A DNA stretch of 64,000 nucleotides, taken from Paraburkholderia lycopersici. GTDB lineage: Bacteria; Pseudomonadota; Gammaproteobacteria; Burkholderiales; Burkholderiaceae. How positions within the stretch are numbered: position 1 is the stretch's first letter; every line of letters begins with the position of its first letter. The notes under the pieces are model-generated. The model was not told the origin of the DNA. It saw nothing but the letters and a program-made list of their open reading frames with translations, and did no database searches. Position numbers and translations under genes: made by a program. Of the stretch, positions 25,584-35,569 are shown in pieces. The stretch covers positions 62,001 through 126,000 of the forward strand of contig NZ_FMYQ01000002.1 of assembly GCF_900096975.1 (NCBI RefSeq). Reading direction: 5' to 3'.

Positions 25584-26891
25584 ATGCGATTTCCCACCTT
25601 TGTTGACCGTCGCACCATCCTGCGCAGCCAGCGGCGCTGGCTATATTTCGGCGTGTTCTGGCTTGGCGCCGTCGCGACGGGACTCGTGGCGGTCTTGTAT
25701 GCGCGGCTCATCGACTTCGGCTACGACGTCTTTCTGCGGATGATCGCCCACAACTGGTGGTTGCCGCTCGTCATCACGCCGGCAATCGCGGCGTTCAGCG
25801 TCTGGGCCACGCGCCGCTGGTTTCCGGGCTCGGAGGGCAGCGGCATCCCGCAGGTCATCGCGACGCTGCACGACGTGCGCGGACTCGGCCCGCGTCTGCT
25901 TACGCTGCGCATCCTGATCGGCAAGATCGCCCTCTCGTTTCTCGCGATCCTCGGCGGATTCACGATCGGCCGCGAAGGCCCGACGATTCATGTGGGCGCG
26001 GCGCTGATGTTCAGCCTGCGGCGTTTCTACCCGGCACGGCTGCGCAGCATTTATGGCGTCGGCCTCGAATACAAGCTCGCGCTCGCGGGCGCGGCCGCCG
26101 GTCTGTCCGCCGCGTTCAATGCGCCGCTCGCGGGCGTCGTATTCGCCATCGAGGAACTCACACGCAGCTTCGAAGCCCGGACCAGCGGCGTCATCATCAC
26201 GGCGATCATCTTTGCGGGCGTCGTCTCGCTCGCCCTGCAAGGCAACTACGTGTATTTCGGCACGATCGCCATCGCAGGGAAATTGCCCGATCTGCTCGCC
26301 GTCGCGGTCATTCTGGTCGGTGCGATTACAGGGCTGGCGGGCGGCGTGTTCTGCTGGCTGCTGCTCAACACCGGCCGATGGATGCCCGCCCGGTTATTCG
26401 CTCTCCGAAATGATCATCCCGTGGTATTCGGCGCGCTGTGCGGCCTGTTCATCGCCGTGATCGGCGTGGCGAGCGGCGGTCATCTGTTCGGCAGCGGCTA
26501 TGCGGAAGCCCGCGGCATGCTCGAAGGCCATTCGCAGCTTGGCGCGGCCTATCCGGTCCTGAAGATGGCCTCGATGGTGGGCTCGTATCTGCCGGGCACG
26601 CCAGGTGGTCTCTTTGCGCCGTCTCTCGCAATCGGCGCGGGCGTCGGCAATGCGCTGCATATGGTGTTCGGCCAAATGCAGCTGCCGATGCTGATCGCGC
26701 TCGGCATGGTCGGCTATCTGGCCGCCGTCACGCAAAGCCCGATCACAGCGTTCGTCATCGTCATCGAAATGATCGACGGGCACGCGCTGGTAATCTCGTT
26801 GATGGCGACCGCGCTGATTTCGAGCCAGACATCGAAGCTGTTCGCGCCGCCGCTTTACGAAGCGCTGGCGCAGCGCTACCTGAAGCGTTGA
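25584..26891 (+). CDS. ClC-type chloride channel/transporter
   Basis: A 435-residue ClC protein. The three anion-site motifs are present: GSEGSGIPQV (GSGIP), GFTIGREGPTIHVGA (GREGP) and GTPGGLFAPSLAIGAGVG (GxFxP). There are about 10-12 membrane helices and no CBS domain. IEELTRSFEARTSG contains the glutamates found near the second gate in exchangers. It may exchange chloride or fluoride for protons; fluoride exchangers have a changed first motif, which is not the case here. Upstream marR is co-directional. Confidence 0.93.
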   Translation: MRFPTFVDRRTILRSQRRWLYFGVFWLGAVATGLVAVLYARLIDFGYDVFLRMIAHNWWLPLVITPAIAAFSVWATRRWFPGSEGSGIPQVIATLHDVRGLGPRLLTLRILIGKIALSFLAILGGFTIGREGPTIHVGAALMFSLRRFYPARLRSIYGVGLEYKLALAGAAAGLSAAFNAPLAGVVFAIEELTRSFEARTSGVIITAIIFAGVVSLALQGNYVYFGTIAIAGKLPDLLAVAVILVGAITGLAGGVFCWLLLNTGRWMPARLFALRNDHPVVFGALCGLFIAVIGVASGGHLFGSGYAEARGMLEGHSQLGAAYPVLKMASMVGSYLPGTPGGLFAPSLAIGAGVGNALHMVFGQMQLPMLIALGMVGYLAAVTQSPITAFVIVIEMIDGHALVISLMATALISSQTSKLFAPPLYEALAQRYLKR

Positions 26892-27042
26892 CCCAGGCAG
26901 ACCGGACCGAGGCCCGGCCCTCGACCGCGTACTGAACGACCAGCCGCGGCTGGCGACCGGAGCGCTTGCCGCGCCCCACGCGCCTCGTGCGCGCGATGTA
27001 TGATTTCGGCGGGATCGCGCACCGTATATCGTGGGGTACGTC

Positions 27043-27444
27043 ATGGGAAGCGAATGGAAACGCCGCATCAGGCTGTTTATCCAGCGTTTCTGGCAGCCGA
27101 CCAGCGCATGCATGACGTGTATGCCGGGGAGCTGGGGCAACGTCATGAGCCTCACCCATTGGGCGATTGCATTCAAGACGGGGCTGCTTACCGGCGCGCT
27201 GGCCGTGCTGCTTACCTTCACGCCGGCGGCGAAGTGGTACGCAAATCGCTATGGCAACGCACTGCTCGTTGGCTGCCTGACCGCAGCACGCGATGCCTAC
27301 TCGCACACGAGCCGCTACCGCTTTCATTTTCTCGAACACATCGCGACGGGGGTCGTGTCAGGCCTGTTTGCACTCGCCGCGTCGTACCTCTTCGAGGACC
27401 GCGCACGCCGCATACGCATGGTATGGGTACGCCTGTTCGGATGA
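27043..27444 (+). CDS. Hypothetical membrane protein
   Basis: A 133-residue protein starting MGSEWKRRIRLF (a GTG four codons upstream is also possible). It has a basic N-terminus and two likely membrane segments (around AFKTGLLTGALAVLLTFTP and HIATGVVSGLFALAASYLF). A His/Arg-containing loop DAYSHTSRYRFHFLEH lies between. This resembles small uncharacterised proteins frequent in Burkholderia. It is convergent with the D-2-hydroxyacid dehydrogenase gene, whose stop codon is 2 bases away. Function unknown. Confidence 0.6.
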   Translation: MGSEWKRRIRLFIQRFWQPTSACMTCMPGSWGNVMSLTHWAIAFKTGLLTGALAVLLTFTPAAKWYANRYGNALLVGCLTAARDAYSHTSRYRFHFLEHIATGVVSGLFALAASYLFEDRARRIRMVWVRLFG

Positions 27445-27445
27445 T

Positions 27446-28501
27446 TCAACCGCGCCCGGCGGAAGGCGTGTCGCCTGGCGCATCCACGATATTGCACGGC
27501 GCACCCTCACGCCAGGCCGCGACGTTGCGCAGCGTCGTCTGCGCGATCTCGTTCATCGCTTCGCGCGTAAAGAATGCCTGGTGGGACGTGACGATCACGT
27601 TCGGAAACATCAGCAGGCGTGCGAGCACGTCGTCCTGCAATGGTGCATCCGAGTGGTCCTCGAAAAAAAGCCCGCCTTCCTCCTCGTACACATCGAGACC
27701 CAGGTGCCCCAATTGGCCGCTCTTGAGCGCATCGACGAGCGCGCCGCTTTCCACAAGTCCGCCGCGCCCGGTATTGATCAGCATGGCGCCGCGCTTCATT
27801 TTCGCGAGCGCGTGACGGTCGATCAGGTGGCGTGTCGCCGGCACCAGCGGGCAATGCAGGCTCACCACGTCCGACTGCGCGAGGAGGGTATCGAGCGCGA
27901 CATAGCGCGCGCCGAGCGCCAGCAGGTCGGTGGCCGGCGTGCCCGGATCGTGGGCGAGAACCTGCATGCCGAAGCCCGCCATGATGCGCGCGAAGCACCG
28001 GCCGATAATGCCCGTACCGATCACGCCGACCGTCTTGCCGTGCAGGTCGAAACCGAGCAGCCCGGCGAGCGAAAAGTCGCCTTCGCGCGTGCGCGAGACG
28101 GCGCGCGGCAGTTTGCGGTTCAGCGCGAGGATCAGCCCGACAGCGTGTTCGGCCACGGCATGGGGCGAGTACGCGGGCACCCGCGCGACGGCGATGCCAA
28201 GGCGCTGCGCCGCCAGCAGATCGACATGGTTGAAGCCCGCCGAGCGCAGCGCGACGAGGCGCGTGCCGCCCTTATGGAGGCGTTCGAGTGCAGGCGCGTC
28301 GAGCGTATCGTTCACGAACGGGCATACCACGTCGTACCCGTCGGCGAGAACGGCGGTATCGGCATCGAGATGCGATTCCTGGAAGTGCAAATCATATTGA
28401 AAAGCCGCATTCGCTTCGGCAAACGTGTCGATGTCGTATTGGCGGGCGCTGAACAGGATCATGCGTGGACGAGCTGAAGTAGAGGTACGGGTTCCCGACA
28501 T
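27446..28501 (-). CDS. D-2-hydroxyacid dehydrogenase (D-lactate dehydrogenase type)
   Basis: A 351-residue NAD-dependent dehydrogenase that reduces 2-keto acids such as pyruvate to D-2-hydroxyacids. VALRSAGFNHVDLLAAQRLG contains the catalytic Arg region, KTVGVIGTGIIGRCFARI is the NAD site, INTGRGGLVES the signature with the second conserved Arg region, and DVYEEEGGLFFEDHSDAPLQ the Glu-containing loop typical of LdhA. The catalytic His is in VTSHQAFFT. It stands alone on the minus strand. The start MSGTRTSTSA is the last Met before family similarity, with GAGG upstream. Confidence 0.9.
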   Translation of the reverse strand: MSGTRTSTSARPRMILFSARQYDIDTFAEANAAFQYDLHFQESHLDADTAVLADGYDVVCPFVNDTLDAPALERLHKGGTRLVALRSAGFNHVDLLAAQRLGIAVARVPAYSPHAVAEHAVGLILALNRKLPRAVSRTREGDFSLAGLLGFDLHGKTVGVIGTGIIGRCFARIMAGFGMQVLAHDPGTPATDLLALGARYVALDTLLAQSDVVSLHCPLVPATRHLIDRHALAKMKRGAMLINTGRGGLVESGALVDALKSGQLGHLGLDVYEEEGGLFFEDHSDAPLQDDVLARLLMFPNVIVTSHQAFFTREAMNEIAQTTLRNVAAWREGAPCNIVDAPGDTPSAGRG

Positions 28502-29064
28502 GGAGACCTCATGCGAGCTTGGTGTGCGCACGGTGCGCACAATTCGCGCCTTGACCGGGACCATGAAGCGTTTGCGGGAACCGGACGGCTGGCGGGCCGG
28601 TGCATCGGCGTTCCGACAATGGTACCAGCAGCACGACGGGAGATCAGGGTCCGGCATGCGCAGGTTACACGCAGCGGCGGGAGCCTGCCGCGTGGGCTGA
28701 AGATCATGTCCACCCGTAATGGCGGACACGTGGCAGCCCGGCTCCGTATCGATACCAATGCCAAGGGCAGCAGTCAGACTGCCGGCCAGCGGAACTTGCG
28801 TCGACCGGTTGGCTTTTCTCACTGCTCCCGGGCGCTCCCGTAAGTCAACGCAATATCAGCCACAAAGCCGTCGCACCCAGTCCCGGTTCGGGCGTTCCAT
28901 TCAGAAAACGGCGGAATAACCATGCGGCGCAACGTTCGGCGTGCTCCACAGCCGGTTCGCGCTTTATGCGGAAAGCGCCTAATCTTCAGATATCGGCTCT
29001 TGCCCCATCTGCGAACCGGAGCGCGCGCCGGCGTGCGTCGCATTCCGGCCGTTCTGGACTCCCG
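28502..29064. other. Intergenic region before nfeD, no gene recognised
   Basis: 563 bases between the divergent dehydrogenase and nfeD genes. The nfeD frame is open back to 28966, but that part has no membrane-protein or protease character. No hairpin or promoter was assigned with confidence. Confidence 0.45.
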
Positions 29065-30549
29065 ATGCGCGATCATCGCCCCTCGCATGCCGCGGTGCAC
29101 GACGCGCCGCACACCCATCCGCAGCACCCGCTGGCGGCGCGGCTTGCTCGGGGCGTGTTGTTCGTGGCGCTGCTCGTTGCGTGGGCCGTCGCGGCCGCCA
29201 TCGGCGCATTCGCGGCGAACCCGCCCATCGTCGTCATGACCGTGAACGGGGCGATCGGCCCCGCGAGCGCCGATTTCATCGTCCGGTCGCTGGAACGCGC
29301 CGCACGTGAGCGCGCGCCGCTCGCGGTTCTCGAACTCGATACGCCTGGCGGCCTCGACACCTCGATGCGCCAGATCATCAAGGCTATCCTCGCCTCACCG
29401 GTGCCGGTCGCGGCGTTCGTCGCACCCAGCGGCGCGCGCGCCGCGAGCGCGGGCACCTATATCGTCTATGCCAGCCATTTCGCGGCGATGGCGCCCGGCA
29501 CCAACCTCGGCGCCGCGTCGCCGGTGCAGATCGGTGTGGGCGGTCCGCCAGCCGGCCCGGAAGCGGCCTCGGGCGCCTCGGCCGCGCACGGCGACGACAC
29601 CGCATCGACCGAAACCCGCAAGGCCACACACGACGCCGCCGCCTACATTCGCGGCCTCGCGCAACTGCGCGGGCGCAACGCCGCGTGGGGCGAGCGCGCG
29701 GTGCGCGAGGCCGTGAGCCTCTCGGACGAAGAGGCGCGCGACCAGCATGTGATCGACCTCGTCGCGCAGGATCCCGCCGATCTCGCGCGCCAGCTCGACG
29801 GCCGCACCGTCACGACCACCGCGGGCGCGCAGCGCCTCGCAACCGCGCATGCGCCGCTCGAAGTCGTCGCGCCCGACTGGCGCAACCGCTTCCTCTCGAT
29901 CATCGCCGACCCGAATGTCGCGCTGATCCTGCTGACGATCGGCATTTACGGGCTCTTCTTCGAGTTCGCGAACCCCGGCTTCGTGCTGCCCGGCGTGGCG
30001 GGCGCGACCTGCCTCCTTGTCGGCCTGTTCGCCATGCAGTTGCTCCCCGTGAACTACGCGGGCCTCGCGCTCGTGCTGCTCGGGCTCGCGTGCCTCGTCG
30101 CGGAGGCATTTCTGCCGACCTTTGGCGTGCTCGGCTTCGGCGGCCTCGTCGCGTTCGCGATCGGCGCGCTCATGCTGATCGACACCAGCGTGCCCGGCTA
30201 CGGCATCCCGATACCGCTCGTCGCGGGCCTCGGGCTAGGCGGCGCCGCGTTCGTCGCAACGGTGTCGAGCGTGGCGCTGCGCGCGCGACGGCGGCCCGTG
30301 GTGACGGGTGCCGAGGCCATCGTAGGCAGTATCGGCGAAGTGATCGACGACGGCCTGCATCCCGATCCGCGACCCGGCCACACGGCCTTTTCCACTGGCT
30401 GGGCGCGCGTGCACGGCGAGCGCTGGCATGTGGCATGCGCGACACCGCTCGCCGCCGGAAGCCGCGTGCGCGTGAGTTCGCGCAGCGGCCTCACGCTCAC
30501 CGTCGTGCCGCTGCGCGACGCGGCGCACAACGAAGGAGAACGTTCATGA
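29065..30549 (+). CDS. NfeD-type membrane protease (ClpP-like domain plus OB fold)
   Basis: A 494-residue long-form NfeD (NfeD1b). After a membrane segment ([20 protein letters not shown]), a ClpP/S49-like serine protease domain has [16 protein letters not shown] and [16 protein letters not shown] with the catalytic Ser. A block of four to five membrane helices follows (about 280-410), then a C-terminal OB fold. Such proteins cleave membrane-associated partners and pair with stomatin-like proteins. The start at MRDHRPSH is chosen since upstream codons look non-coding. It overlaps the slipin gene by ATGA. Confidence 0.92.
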   Translation: MRDHRPSHAAVHDAPHTHPQHPLAARLARGVLFVALLVAWAVAAAIGAFAANPPIVVMTVNGAIGPASADFIVRSLERAARERAPLAVLELDTPGGLDTSMRQIIKAILASPVPVAAFVAPSGARAASAGTYIVYASHFAAMAPGTNLGAASPVQIGVGGPPAGPEAASGASAAHGDDTASTETRKATHDAAAYIRGLAQLRGRNAAWGERAVREAVSLSDEEARDQHVIDLVAQDPADLARQLDGRTVTTTAGAQRLATAHAPLEVVAPDWRNRFLSIIADPNVALILLTIGIYGLFFEFANPGFVLPGVAGATCLLVGLFAMQLLPVNYAGLALVLLGLACLVAEAFLPTFGVLGFGGLVAFAIGALMLIDTSVPGYGIPIPLVAGLGLGGAAFVATVSSVALRARRRPVVTGAEAIVGSIGEVIDDGLHPDPRPGHTAFSTGWARVHGERWHVACATPLAAGSRVRVSSRSGLTLTVVPLRDAAHNEGERS

Positions 30550-31319
30550 TCGGCTACACGTTCGGTTTCACCGGTCTGCTGATCGCGCTGGCGATACTGA
30601 TCGCCTTGTCGTCGATCCGCATCTTCAAGGAATATGAGCGCGGCGTCGTGTTCATGCTCGGGCGCTTCTGGAAGGTCAAGGGGCCGGGCCTCGTGCTCAT
30701 CATCCCCGTGGTGCAGGTGGCCGTGCGCATCGACCTGCGCACCGTGGTGTTCGACGTGCCGTCGCAGGATGTCATCACGCGCGACAACGTTTCGGTGAAG
30801 GTGAACGCCGTGGTCTATTTTCGCGTGGTGGACCCGGAAAAGGCCGTGATTCAGGTCGCGCGCTACGTCGAGGCGACGAGCCAGCTCGCGCAAACCACGT
30901 TGCGCGCCGTGCTCGGCAAGCACGAACTCGACGCACTGCTCGCCGAGCGCGAGCAGTTGAACGCCGATATCCAGAAGGTGCTCGATTCGCAAACGGACGC
31001 GTGGGGCATCAAGGTGTCGAACGTGGAGATCAAGCACGTCGACCTCAACGAAACCATGATCCGCGCGATCGCCCGCCAGGCCGAAGCGGAGCGCGAGCGC
31101 CGCGCGAAGGTGATTCACGCGGAAGGCGAACTGCAGGCGTCCGAAAAATTGCTGCAGGCGGCGCAATGTCTCGCGCAGCAGCCGCAAGCCATGCAACTGC
31201 GCTATCTGCAGACGCTCACCACGATCGCCGCCGACAAGAACTCGACCATCGTCTTCCCGCTGCCGATCGAATTGCTCAACGCGCTGATCGCGCGCGCGGA
31301 CACGCCGCGCGAGCGTTGA
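30546..31319 (+). CDS. Slipin / stomatin-like SPFH (band 7) protein
   Basis: A 257-residue membrane-bound scaffold protein. An N-terminal membrane segment ([18 protein letters not shown]) is followed by the SPFH domain ([14 protein letters not shown] through [15 protein letters not shown]) and a coiled-coil tail rich in Ala/Glu/Arg ([20 protein letters not shown]). It shares an ATGA overlap with nfeD, the usual pairing in bacteria and archaea: slipin organises membrane microdomains and NfeD acts as its protease. It is convergent with lpxO-like. Confidence 0.93.
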   Translation: MIGYTFGFTGLLIALAILIALSSIRIFKEYERGVVFMLGRFWKVKGPGLVLIIPVVQVAVRIDLRTVVFDVPSQDVITRDNVSVKVNAVVYFRVVDPEKAVIQVARYVEATSQLAQTTLRAVLGKHELDALLAEREQLNADIQKVLDSQTDAWGIKVSNVEIKHVDLNETMIRAIARQAEAERERRAKVIHAEGELQASEKLLQAAQCLAQQPQAMQLRYLQTLTTIAADKNSTIVFPLPIELLNALIARADTPRER

Positions 31320-31370
31320 AGGACGCCGGGTGCAGGCGCGTTTTCGCGCACTGGTCCGGTGCCGGCACTC

Positions 31371-32273
31371 TCAGTGCCAGAAGATCGCAAGGAGAATGGC
31401 GCTGAATAAACACCACTTCATGACGTAGTAGGTCGTGCGGTTCCATGCCTTGAGCCGCTTACCTGCGAGGCGTACCGAATAGATATAGCGGAACGCGTGA
31501 TTCAATCCTCCTGTACGGTCACCGGTTCCGTTCGGCGAAGCTGCCATCCGCATCAGGAAATCGCCGACGATGCGATTAACAGCCCCGGCCCAACGGTACT
31601 TCATTGGTCGCTCAATGTCGCAAAAGAGGACGATGCGATCCTGTTCTGTGTGGTTGGCGGCATGGTGCAGATAAGTCTCGTCGAACACGACGTCCTCGCC
31701 ATCGCGCCACGAGTACGGAATACCATCGACGACGATCGCGCAGCGGTCGTCGTTCGGCGTGGTGAGCCCGAGATGATAGCGCAGCGATCCGGCGAATGGA
31801 TCGCGGTGCGGATTGAGCGATCCGTTGGCAGGCAACATCGCGAACATCGCTGCCTTCACAGTCGGAATACGCTGCAGAATCTCGATTGTCCGAGGGCAAA
31901 GCGCTGCCGCGGAAGGATGTGGATCGCCGTACCATTTCAGGTAAAAGCGTTTCCAGCCGGTACGGAAAAACGAATTGAAGCCAATGTCATTATATTTCGC
32001 GGCAGACTGAATACGGCTTGCATCGCGAAGTGCAAGCGCTTCTTCGCGAAAGGTTTTCCACTCGCTTTTGAGTAATGAGAGTTCTGGAAAATACGAAGTC
32101 GGAATATACGGCGTATTCGGAACTGCAGAGAAAATATAGGCGAAATAGTTCAGCGGCGCGGTGAATGTCGAATGATCGCCGAGCTGCCGAAAGAAACTGC
32201 CGTGACGCGTGTTGCCACGGCGGTGCGTGTACGCCGCGCATAACAGAAAGAGGATGAGAAAGACCCAACGCAT
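31371..32273 (-). CDS. lpxO: Aspartyl/asparaginyl beta-hydroxylase-type enzyme, LpxO-like lipid A hydroxylase
   Basis: A 300-residue Fe(II)/2-oxoglutarate dioxygenase with an N-terminal membrane segment (VFLILFLLCAAY). The iron motif is NPHRDPFAGSLRYHLGL (His156-x-Asp158), with a distal His in DETYLHHAANHTEQDRIVLF. Length, N-terminal anchor and a C-terminal membrane segment (WCLFSAILLAIFW) match LpxO, which adds a 2-hydroxyl group to a fatty acid of lipid A at the cytoplasmic face of the inner membrane. The start MRWVFLILF is the first Met of this architecture. Confidence 0.85.
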   Translation of the reverse strand: MRWVFLILFLLCAAYTHRRGNTRHGSFFRQLGDHSTFTAPLNYFAYIFSAVPNTPYIPTSYFPELSLLKSEWKTFREEALALRDASRIQSAAKYNDIGFNSFFRTGWKRFYLKWYGDPHPSAAALCPRTIEILQRIPTVKAAMFAMLPANGSLNPHRDPFAGSLRYHLGLTTPNDDRCAIVVDGIPYSWRDGEDVVFDETYLHHAANHTEQDRIVLFCDIERPMKYRWAGAVNRIVGDFLMRMAASPNGTGDRTGGLNHAFRYIYSVRLAGKRLKAWNRTTYYVMKWCLFSAILLAIFWH

Positions 32274-32709
32274 AGAAAACGACCCAGTCCGGTACAAAAC
32301 TGGAAAGATTTTAAGAAATTTTGTGGTTGATCGCCACGAAGCCGACCAGCCAACGGCCAACGCTTCTGAATTTCGCTCGATATTGGGGTAGTGCCGAAGA
32401 GCGCATCGCGACGCAGATCCATAGGCGTCGTGCCTGCCTGATCGGGCGACCTGGACCGTCACCTGACGCGGCGCCAGTTTTTCCGACCCGGGCCTCCGGC
32501 GCCGGAAGTGCCTTGCGATCGAGCAGCCCCGCATCCTGAACGCCATAAATTCAGGTCTCCGGTTAGGCAATCTCGCCCTAACGCTCCACGGTTTCCTCCG
32601 AAGAATCAGAAGAACAGAATCATGATATAAATCCAGGCCAATGGAATGCTACGCCAACGGCCTGTCGGCACGTGACGAATAGTGAACCACCAGAGAATCC
32701 GGAGAGTCC
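32274..32709. other. Intergenic region, no gene recognised
   Basis: 436 bases between the divergent LpxO-like and HAD genes. The half next to the hydroxylase is AT-rich and presumably carries its promoter; the remainder shows no coding pattern. Confidence 0.45.
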
Positions 32710-33492
32710 ATGCGCGCACTATCCGAAGCACCAGACAATGAATTCCGCCATGTCCGCTTCGTCCTGACCGACATGGACGAAACGCTCACCTGGCAGGGCA
32801 GGCTGTCAGCCGGAACCTATACCGCGCTTGAACACCTTCAGGCCGCCGGCGTGCACGTCATTCCGGTCACCGCAGCACCCGCTGGCTGGTGCGACCAGAT
32901 GGCACGAATGTGGCCAGTTGACGGCGTTATCGGAGAAAACGGCGGACTGTATTTCGAGCGCTCGGAAACTGGGCATGGCATTGTCCGACATTACTGGCAT
33001 CCCGATGAGTCACGCATCGAGATTTCCGAACGTCTCAGGGCCATTGCAGACACCGTGATGACGACACTGCCGGGCACCCGGTTTGCCGACGATCAGCCAT
33101 TCAGGTTGAGCAGCATTGCTTTTGCCCGCCCGGACGACCCCGCCGCTGGCGATCGGATTGTCCGCGCGCTGAGAGACGCGGGAGCCGACGTAACGATCAA
33201 CAACCTGTGGATTCTTGGCTGGCTCGGCGGATACGACAAGCTCTCGATGACGCGTCGCATCCTTGCGGAACAATACGGTATCGATATTGATCGCGAACGC
33301 GATGCCATCCTCTACAGTGGCGATTCGACCAACGACGCGCCCATGTTCGCGTTTTTCACGCACACCGTCGGCGTCAGCACCGTGACGCAGTACCTGGATC
33401 AGATTCCAGTTCCGCCATGCTGGATCACACGCGGCCCCGGTGGCACAGGCTTCATCGAAGCTGCGGAAGCCGTCATTCGCGCCAGGAAATAG
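32710..33492 (+). CDS. HAD superfamily hydrolase, Cof/SPP (IIB) type
   Basis: A 260-residue phosphatase. Motif I is VLTDMDETLTWQG with Asp21 and Asp23, motif II TAAP replaces the usual T/S, and motif IV is ILYSGDSTNDAPMF with the metal aspartates. The cap of the IIB type lies in the middle (about residues 95-190). Such enzymes dephosphorylate sugar phosphates, sucrose-6-phosphate or mannosyl-3-phosphoglycerate. The substrate cannot be decided. It is convergent with hxlR and lies alone. Confidence 0.88.
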   Translation: MRALSEAPDNEFRHVRFVLTDMDETLTWQGRLSAGTYTALEHLQAAGVHVIPVTAAPAGWCDQMARMWPVDGVIGENGGLYFERSETGHGIVRHYWHPDESRIEISERLRAIADTVMTTLPGTRFADDQPFRLSSIAFARPDDPAAGDRIVRALRDAGADVTINNLWILGWLGGYDKLSMTRRILAEQYGIDIDRERDAILYSGDSTNDAPMFAFFTHTVGVSTVTQYLDQIPVPPCWITRGPGGTGFIEAAEAVIRARK

Positions 33493-33749
33493 CCCGATCA
33501 TTGCCCGCAGCGGAAGCCGCTCATTCAACGATCGATGTCGGGAACGACCTCCGGACCCTATTGCCTATCCGGTCGCGCCGGATACGTAAAACCGCAGCAG
33601 CGCCCCGAATTCTTCGCGTGCGAACACGCGCGCTGCTTTCCCCGATCCCGTGTTCTGCGCTCCACCACATCCGGGCAAGATCGTGTACCTTCGGCCGCCC
33701 GGAATACCGGTAATGAACAACGGGTAAGCCGATCGCGCATGGCTTCACG

Positions 33750-34193
33750 TTACTTTTGCCGCACCTCGGTCGCGGCCGGTACCAGCACTGTGCCGTCTTT
33801 CGCCGTCGGAGCCATGAACGGAATCGGCTTGCCGGTACGTTTATCGACCAGCATCGAATGGTGTTCGCCGCGCCCGAACAGGTACCGTTCGCCCCATTGC
33901 TGCAAGGCCACGACGACAGGGAACAGATGTTCCCCCTTGGCCGTCAGCACGTATTCCTGATAAGCCGTGCCATCCGATGCCGGCCGGGTCGCCAGAATCC
34001 CCTCCTCGACCAGGTGACCAAGACGGTCGGACAAAATGTTGCGGGCGACACCCAGATTGCGCTGGATGTCGCCGAAGCGATGGATGCCATCGAAGACGTC
34101 GCGCAGGACCAGCAGCGACCAGCGATCGCCGATCACATCCACTGAACGGGCGACGGGGCAGGTTCCCCCACTGACTGATTTACGGCGTGGCAT
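33750..34193 (-). CDS. HxlR family transcriptional regulator
   Basis: A 147-residue winged-helix regulator. CPVARSVDVIGDRWSLLVLR is the HxlR signature around the redox- or formaldehyde-sensitive Cys, followed by FGDIQRNLGVARNILSDRL as recognition helix region and YVLTAKGEHLFPVVVALQQWG. GGAAGAG precedes the ATG. Divergent from the MFS gene with a 110-base gap; it probably represses the MFS-decarboxylase unit. Confidence 0.92.
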   Translation of the reverse strand: MPRRKSVSGGTCPVARSVDVIGDRWSLLVLRDVFDGIHRFGDIQRNLGVARNILSDRLGHLVEEGILATRPASDGTAYQEYVLTAKGEHLFPVVVALQQWGERYLFGRGEHHSMLVDKRTGKPIPFMAPTAKDGTVLVPAATEVRQK

Positions 34194-34228
34194 GGCGTCT
34201 CTTCCGGCCAATATGTGGCCCACAATGT

Positions 34229-34245
34229 AGTTGCATTTTAAAACT
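34229..34245. promoter_or_regulatory. Possible HxlR operator between hxlR and the MFS gene
   Basis: AGTTGCATTTTAAAACT is an AT-rich inverted repeat (AGTT...AACT) in the centre of the divergent gap. HxlR regulators bind AT-rich inverted repeats in such positions. The symmetry is incomplete. Confidence 0.35.
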
Positions 34246-34303
34246 GTACGCTCTAGCATTCAATCAGTTTTGTTTTGAAACCAGATTGAACAGACACTGG
34301 ATC

Positions 34304-35548
34304 ATGCAGACCTCTTCCGCGTCACCGTTGCCATCGAGCGGGAGCAACACTTCCGCTCGCCCTGCGGACCTGCCCCGCAGTCTGGTATGCCTCTTCGCCA
34401 CCGCCAGCGGATTGAGCGTGGCGAACGTCTATTACGCGCAGCCGCTGCTTGATGTGCTGGCGAGGGATTTCGGCATCACCCATGCAGCTATCGGCGGCGT
34501 GGTCACGGCAACGCAGATCGGCTGCGCGCTGGCCTTGCTGCTGCTCGTGCCGCTGGGCGACCGGGTGAATCGCCGCCGGCTGATGGCAATGCAGTTGCTG
34601 GCGCTGGTGATCGCACTCGCAACGGTTGGCATGACGCGGTCGGCTTCTGCGCTGCTGGCGGGCATGCTCGCCGTCGGTCTGCTGGGTACGGCCATGACCC
34701 AAGGGCTCATCGCCTATGCGGCCAGCGCCGCTGCACCCCATGAGCAAGGCCGCGTCGTCGGCGCAGCGCAAGGCGGCGTCTTCATCGGCCTGCTGCTGGC
34801 ACGGGTATTCGCCGGGGCCGTAAGCGATCTTGCCGGATGGCGTGGCGTGTACTTCTGTGCTGCCGTGCTGATGTCGGCGATCGCGCTGCCCCTGTGGCGA
34901 CGATTGCCCGCGTTGACCACGACGCCCGACCCGATGAGCTACCCGAGACTGATTGCATCCATGCTGACGCTGCTGCGGCAGGACACGGTGTTGCAGGTGC
35001 GCGGCGTGCTGGCGCTGCTGATGTTCTCGGCACTCAACATTTTCTGGAGTGCGCTGGTGCTGCCATTGAGCGCGCGGCCCTATGGTTTCTCACATACCCT
35101 CATCGGTGCGTTTGGTCTGGTGGGTGCGGTTGGCGCGCTGGCCGCCGCGCGCGCCGGGAAATGGGCCGACCGGGGATACGGCCAGCGCACCAGTGGAGCG
35201 GCACTCGCATTACTGCTGCTGTCCTGGTGGCCGCTGTCACTCATGGGGGGCTCGACCGGTGCCCTCGTGGCCGGCATCGTGCTGCTCGACCTGGGCGCCC
35301 AGGCGCTCCACGTCACCAACCAGAGCATGATCTTTCGCACCCGTCCCGAGGCGCATAGTCGACTGGTCGGCCTTTACATGCTGTTCTACGCGGTCGGTAG
35401 CGGGCTGGGCGCAATCGGGACGACAACGACCTATGCCCGTGCCGGCTGGCAGGGCGTGTGCCGGCTGGGCGCCGTTGTCAGCCTGCTGGCGTTGCTGTTC
35501 TGGTGGGTGACGCGGCGCACGATACCTGCCGTCTCGCCGCAGGCCTGA
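34304..35548 (+). CDS. MFS transporter (12 TM, drug/metabolite efflux type)
   Basis: A 414-residue major facilitator. SVANVYYAQPLLDVLARDFG is typical of the YgaY/CmlA-like MFS subgroup, VPLGDRVNRRRLM is the loop 2-3 motif, and about 12 hydrophobic segments follow. It is divergent from hxlR and 21 bases before the decarboxylase gene. Efflux of an amine or aromatic compound is a reasonable guess from this arrangement. Confidence 0.9.
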   Translation: MQTSSASPLPSSGSNTSARPADLPRSLVCLFATASGLSVANVYYAQPLLDVLARDFGITHAAIGGVVTATQIGCALALLLLVPLGDRVNRRRLMAMQLLALVIALATVGMTRSASALLAGMLAVGLLGTAMTQGLIAYAASAAAPHEQGRVVGAAQGGVFIGLLLARVFAGAVSDLAGWRGVYFCAAVLMSAIALPLWRRLPALTTTPDPMSYPRLIASMLTLLRQDTVLQVRGVLALLMFSALNIFWSALVLPLSARPYGFSHTLIGAFGLVGAVGALAAARAGKWADRGYGQRTSGAALALLLLSWWPLSLMGGSTGALVAGIVLLDLGAQALHVTNQSMIFRTRPEAHSRLVGLYMLFYAVGSGLGAIGTTTTYARAGWQGVCRLGAVVSLLALLFWWVTRRTIPAVSPQA

Positions 35549-35569
35549 AACGAAAAAAAGGGAGCAAAA

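Noticed and set aside
29685..30545. Long upstream extension of the slipin frame
   Set aside because: It lies inside nfeD in another frame and encodes Arg-rich sequence without homology; the slipin starts at 30546 with an ATGA overlap.
31364..31378. GGCACT-CTC-AGTGCC hairpin between the convergent slipin and LpxO-like genes
   Set aside because: The stem is only 6 bp, there is no T-run, and it overlaps the LpxO-like stop codon. Not strong enough to call a terminator.
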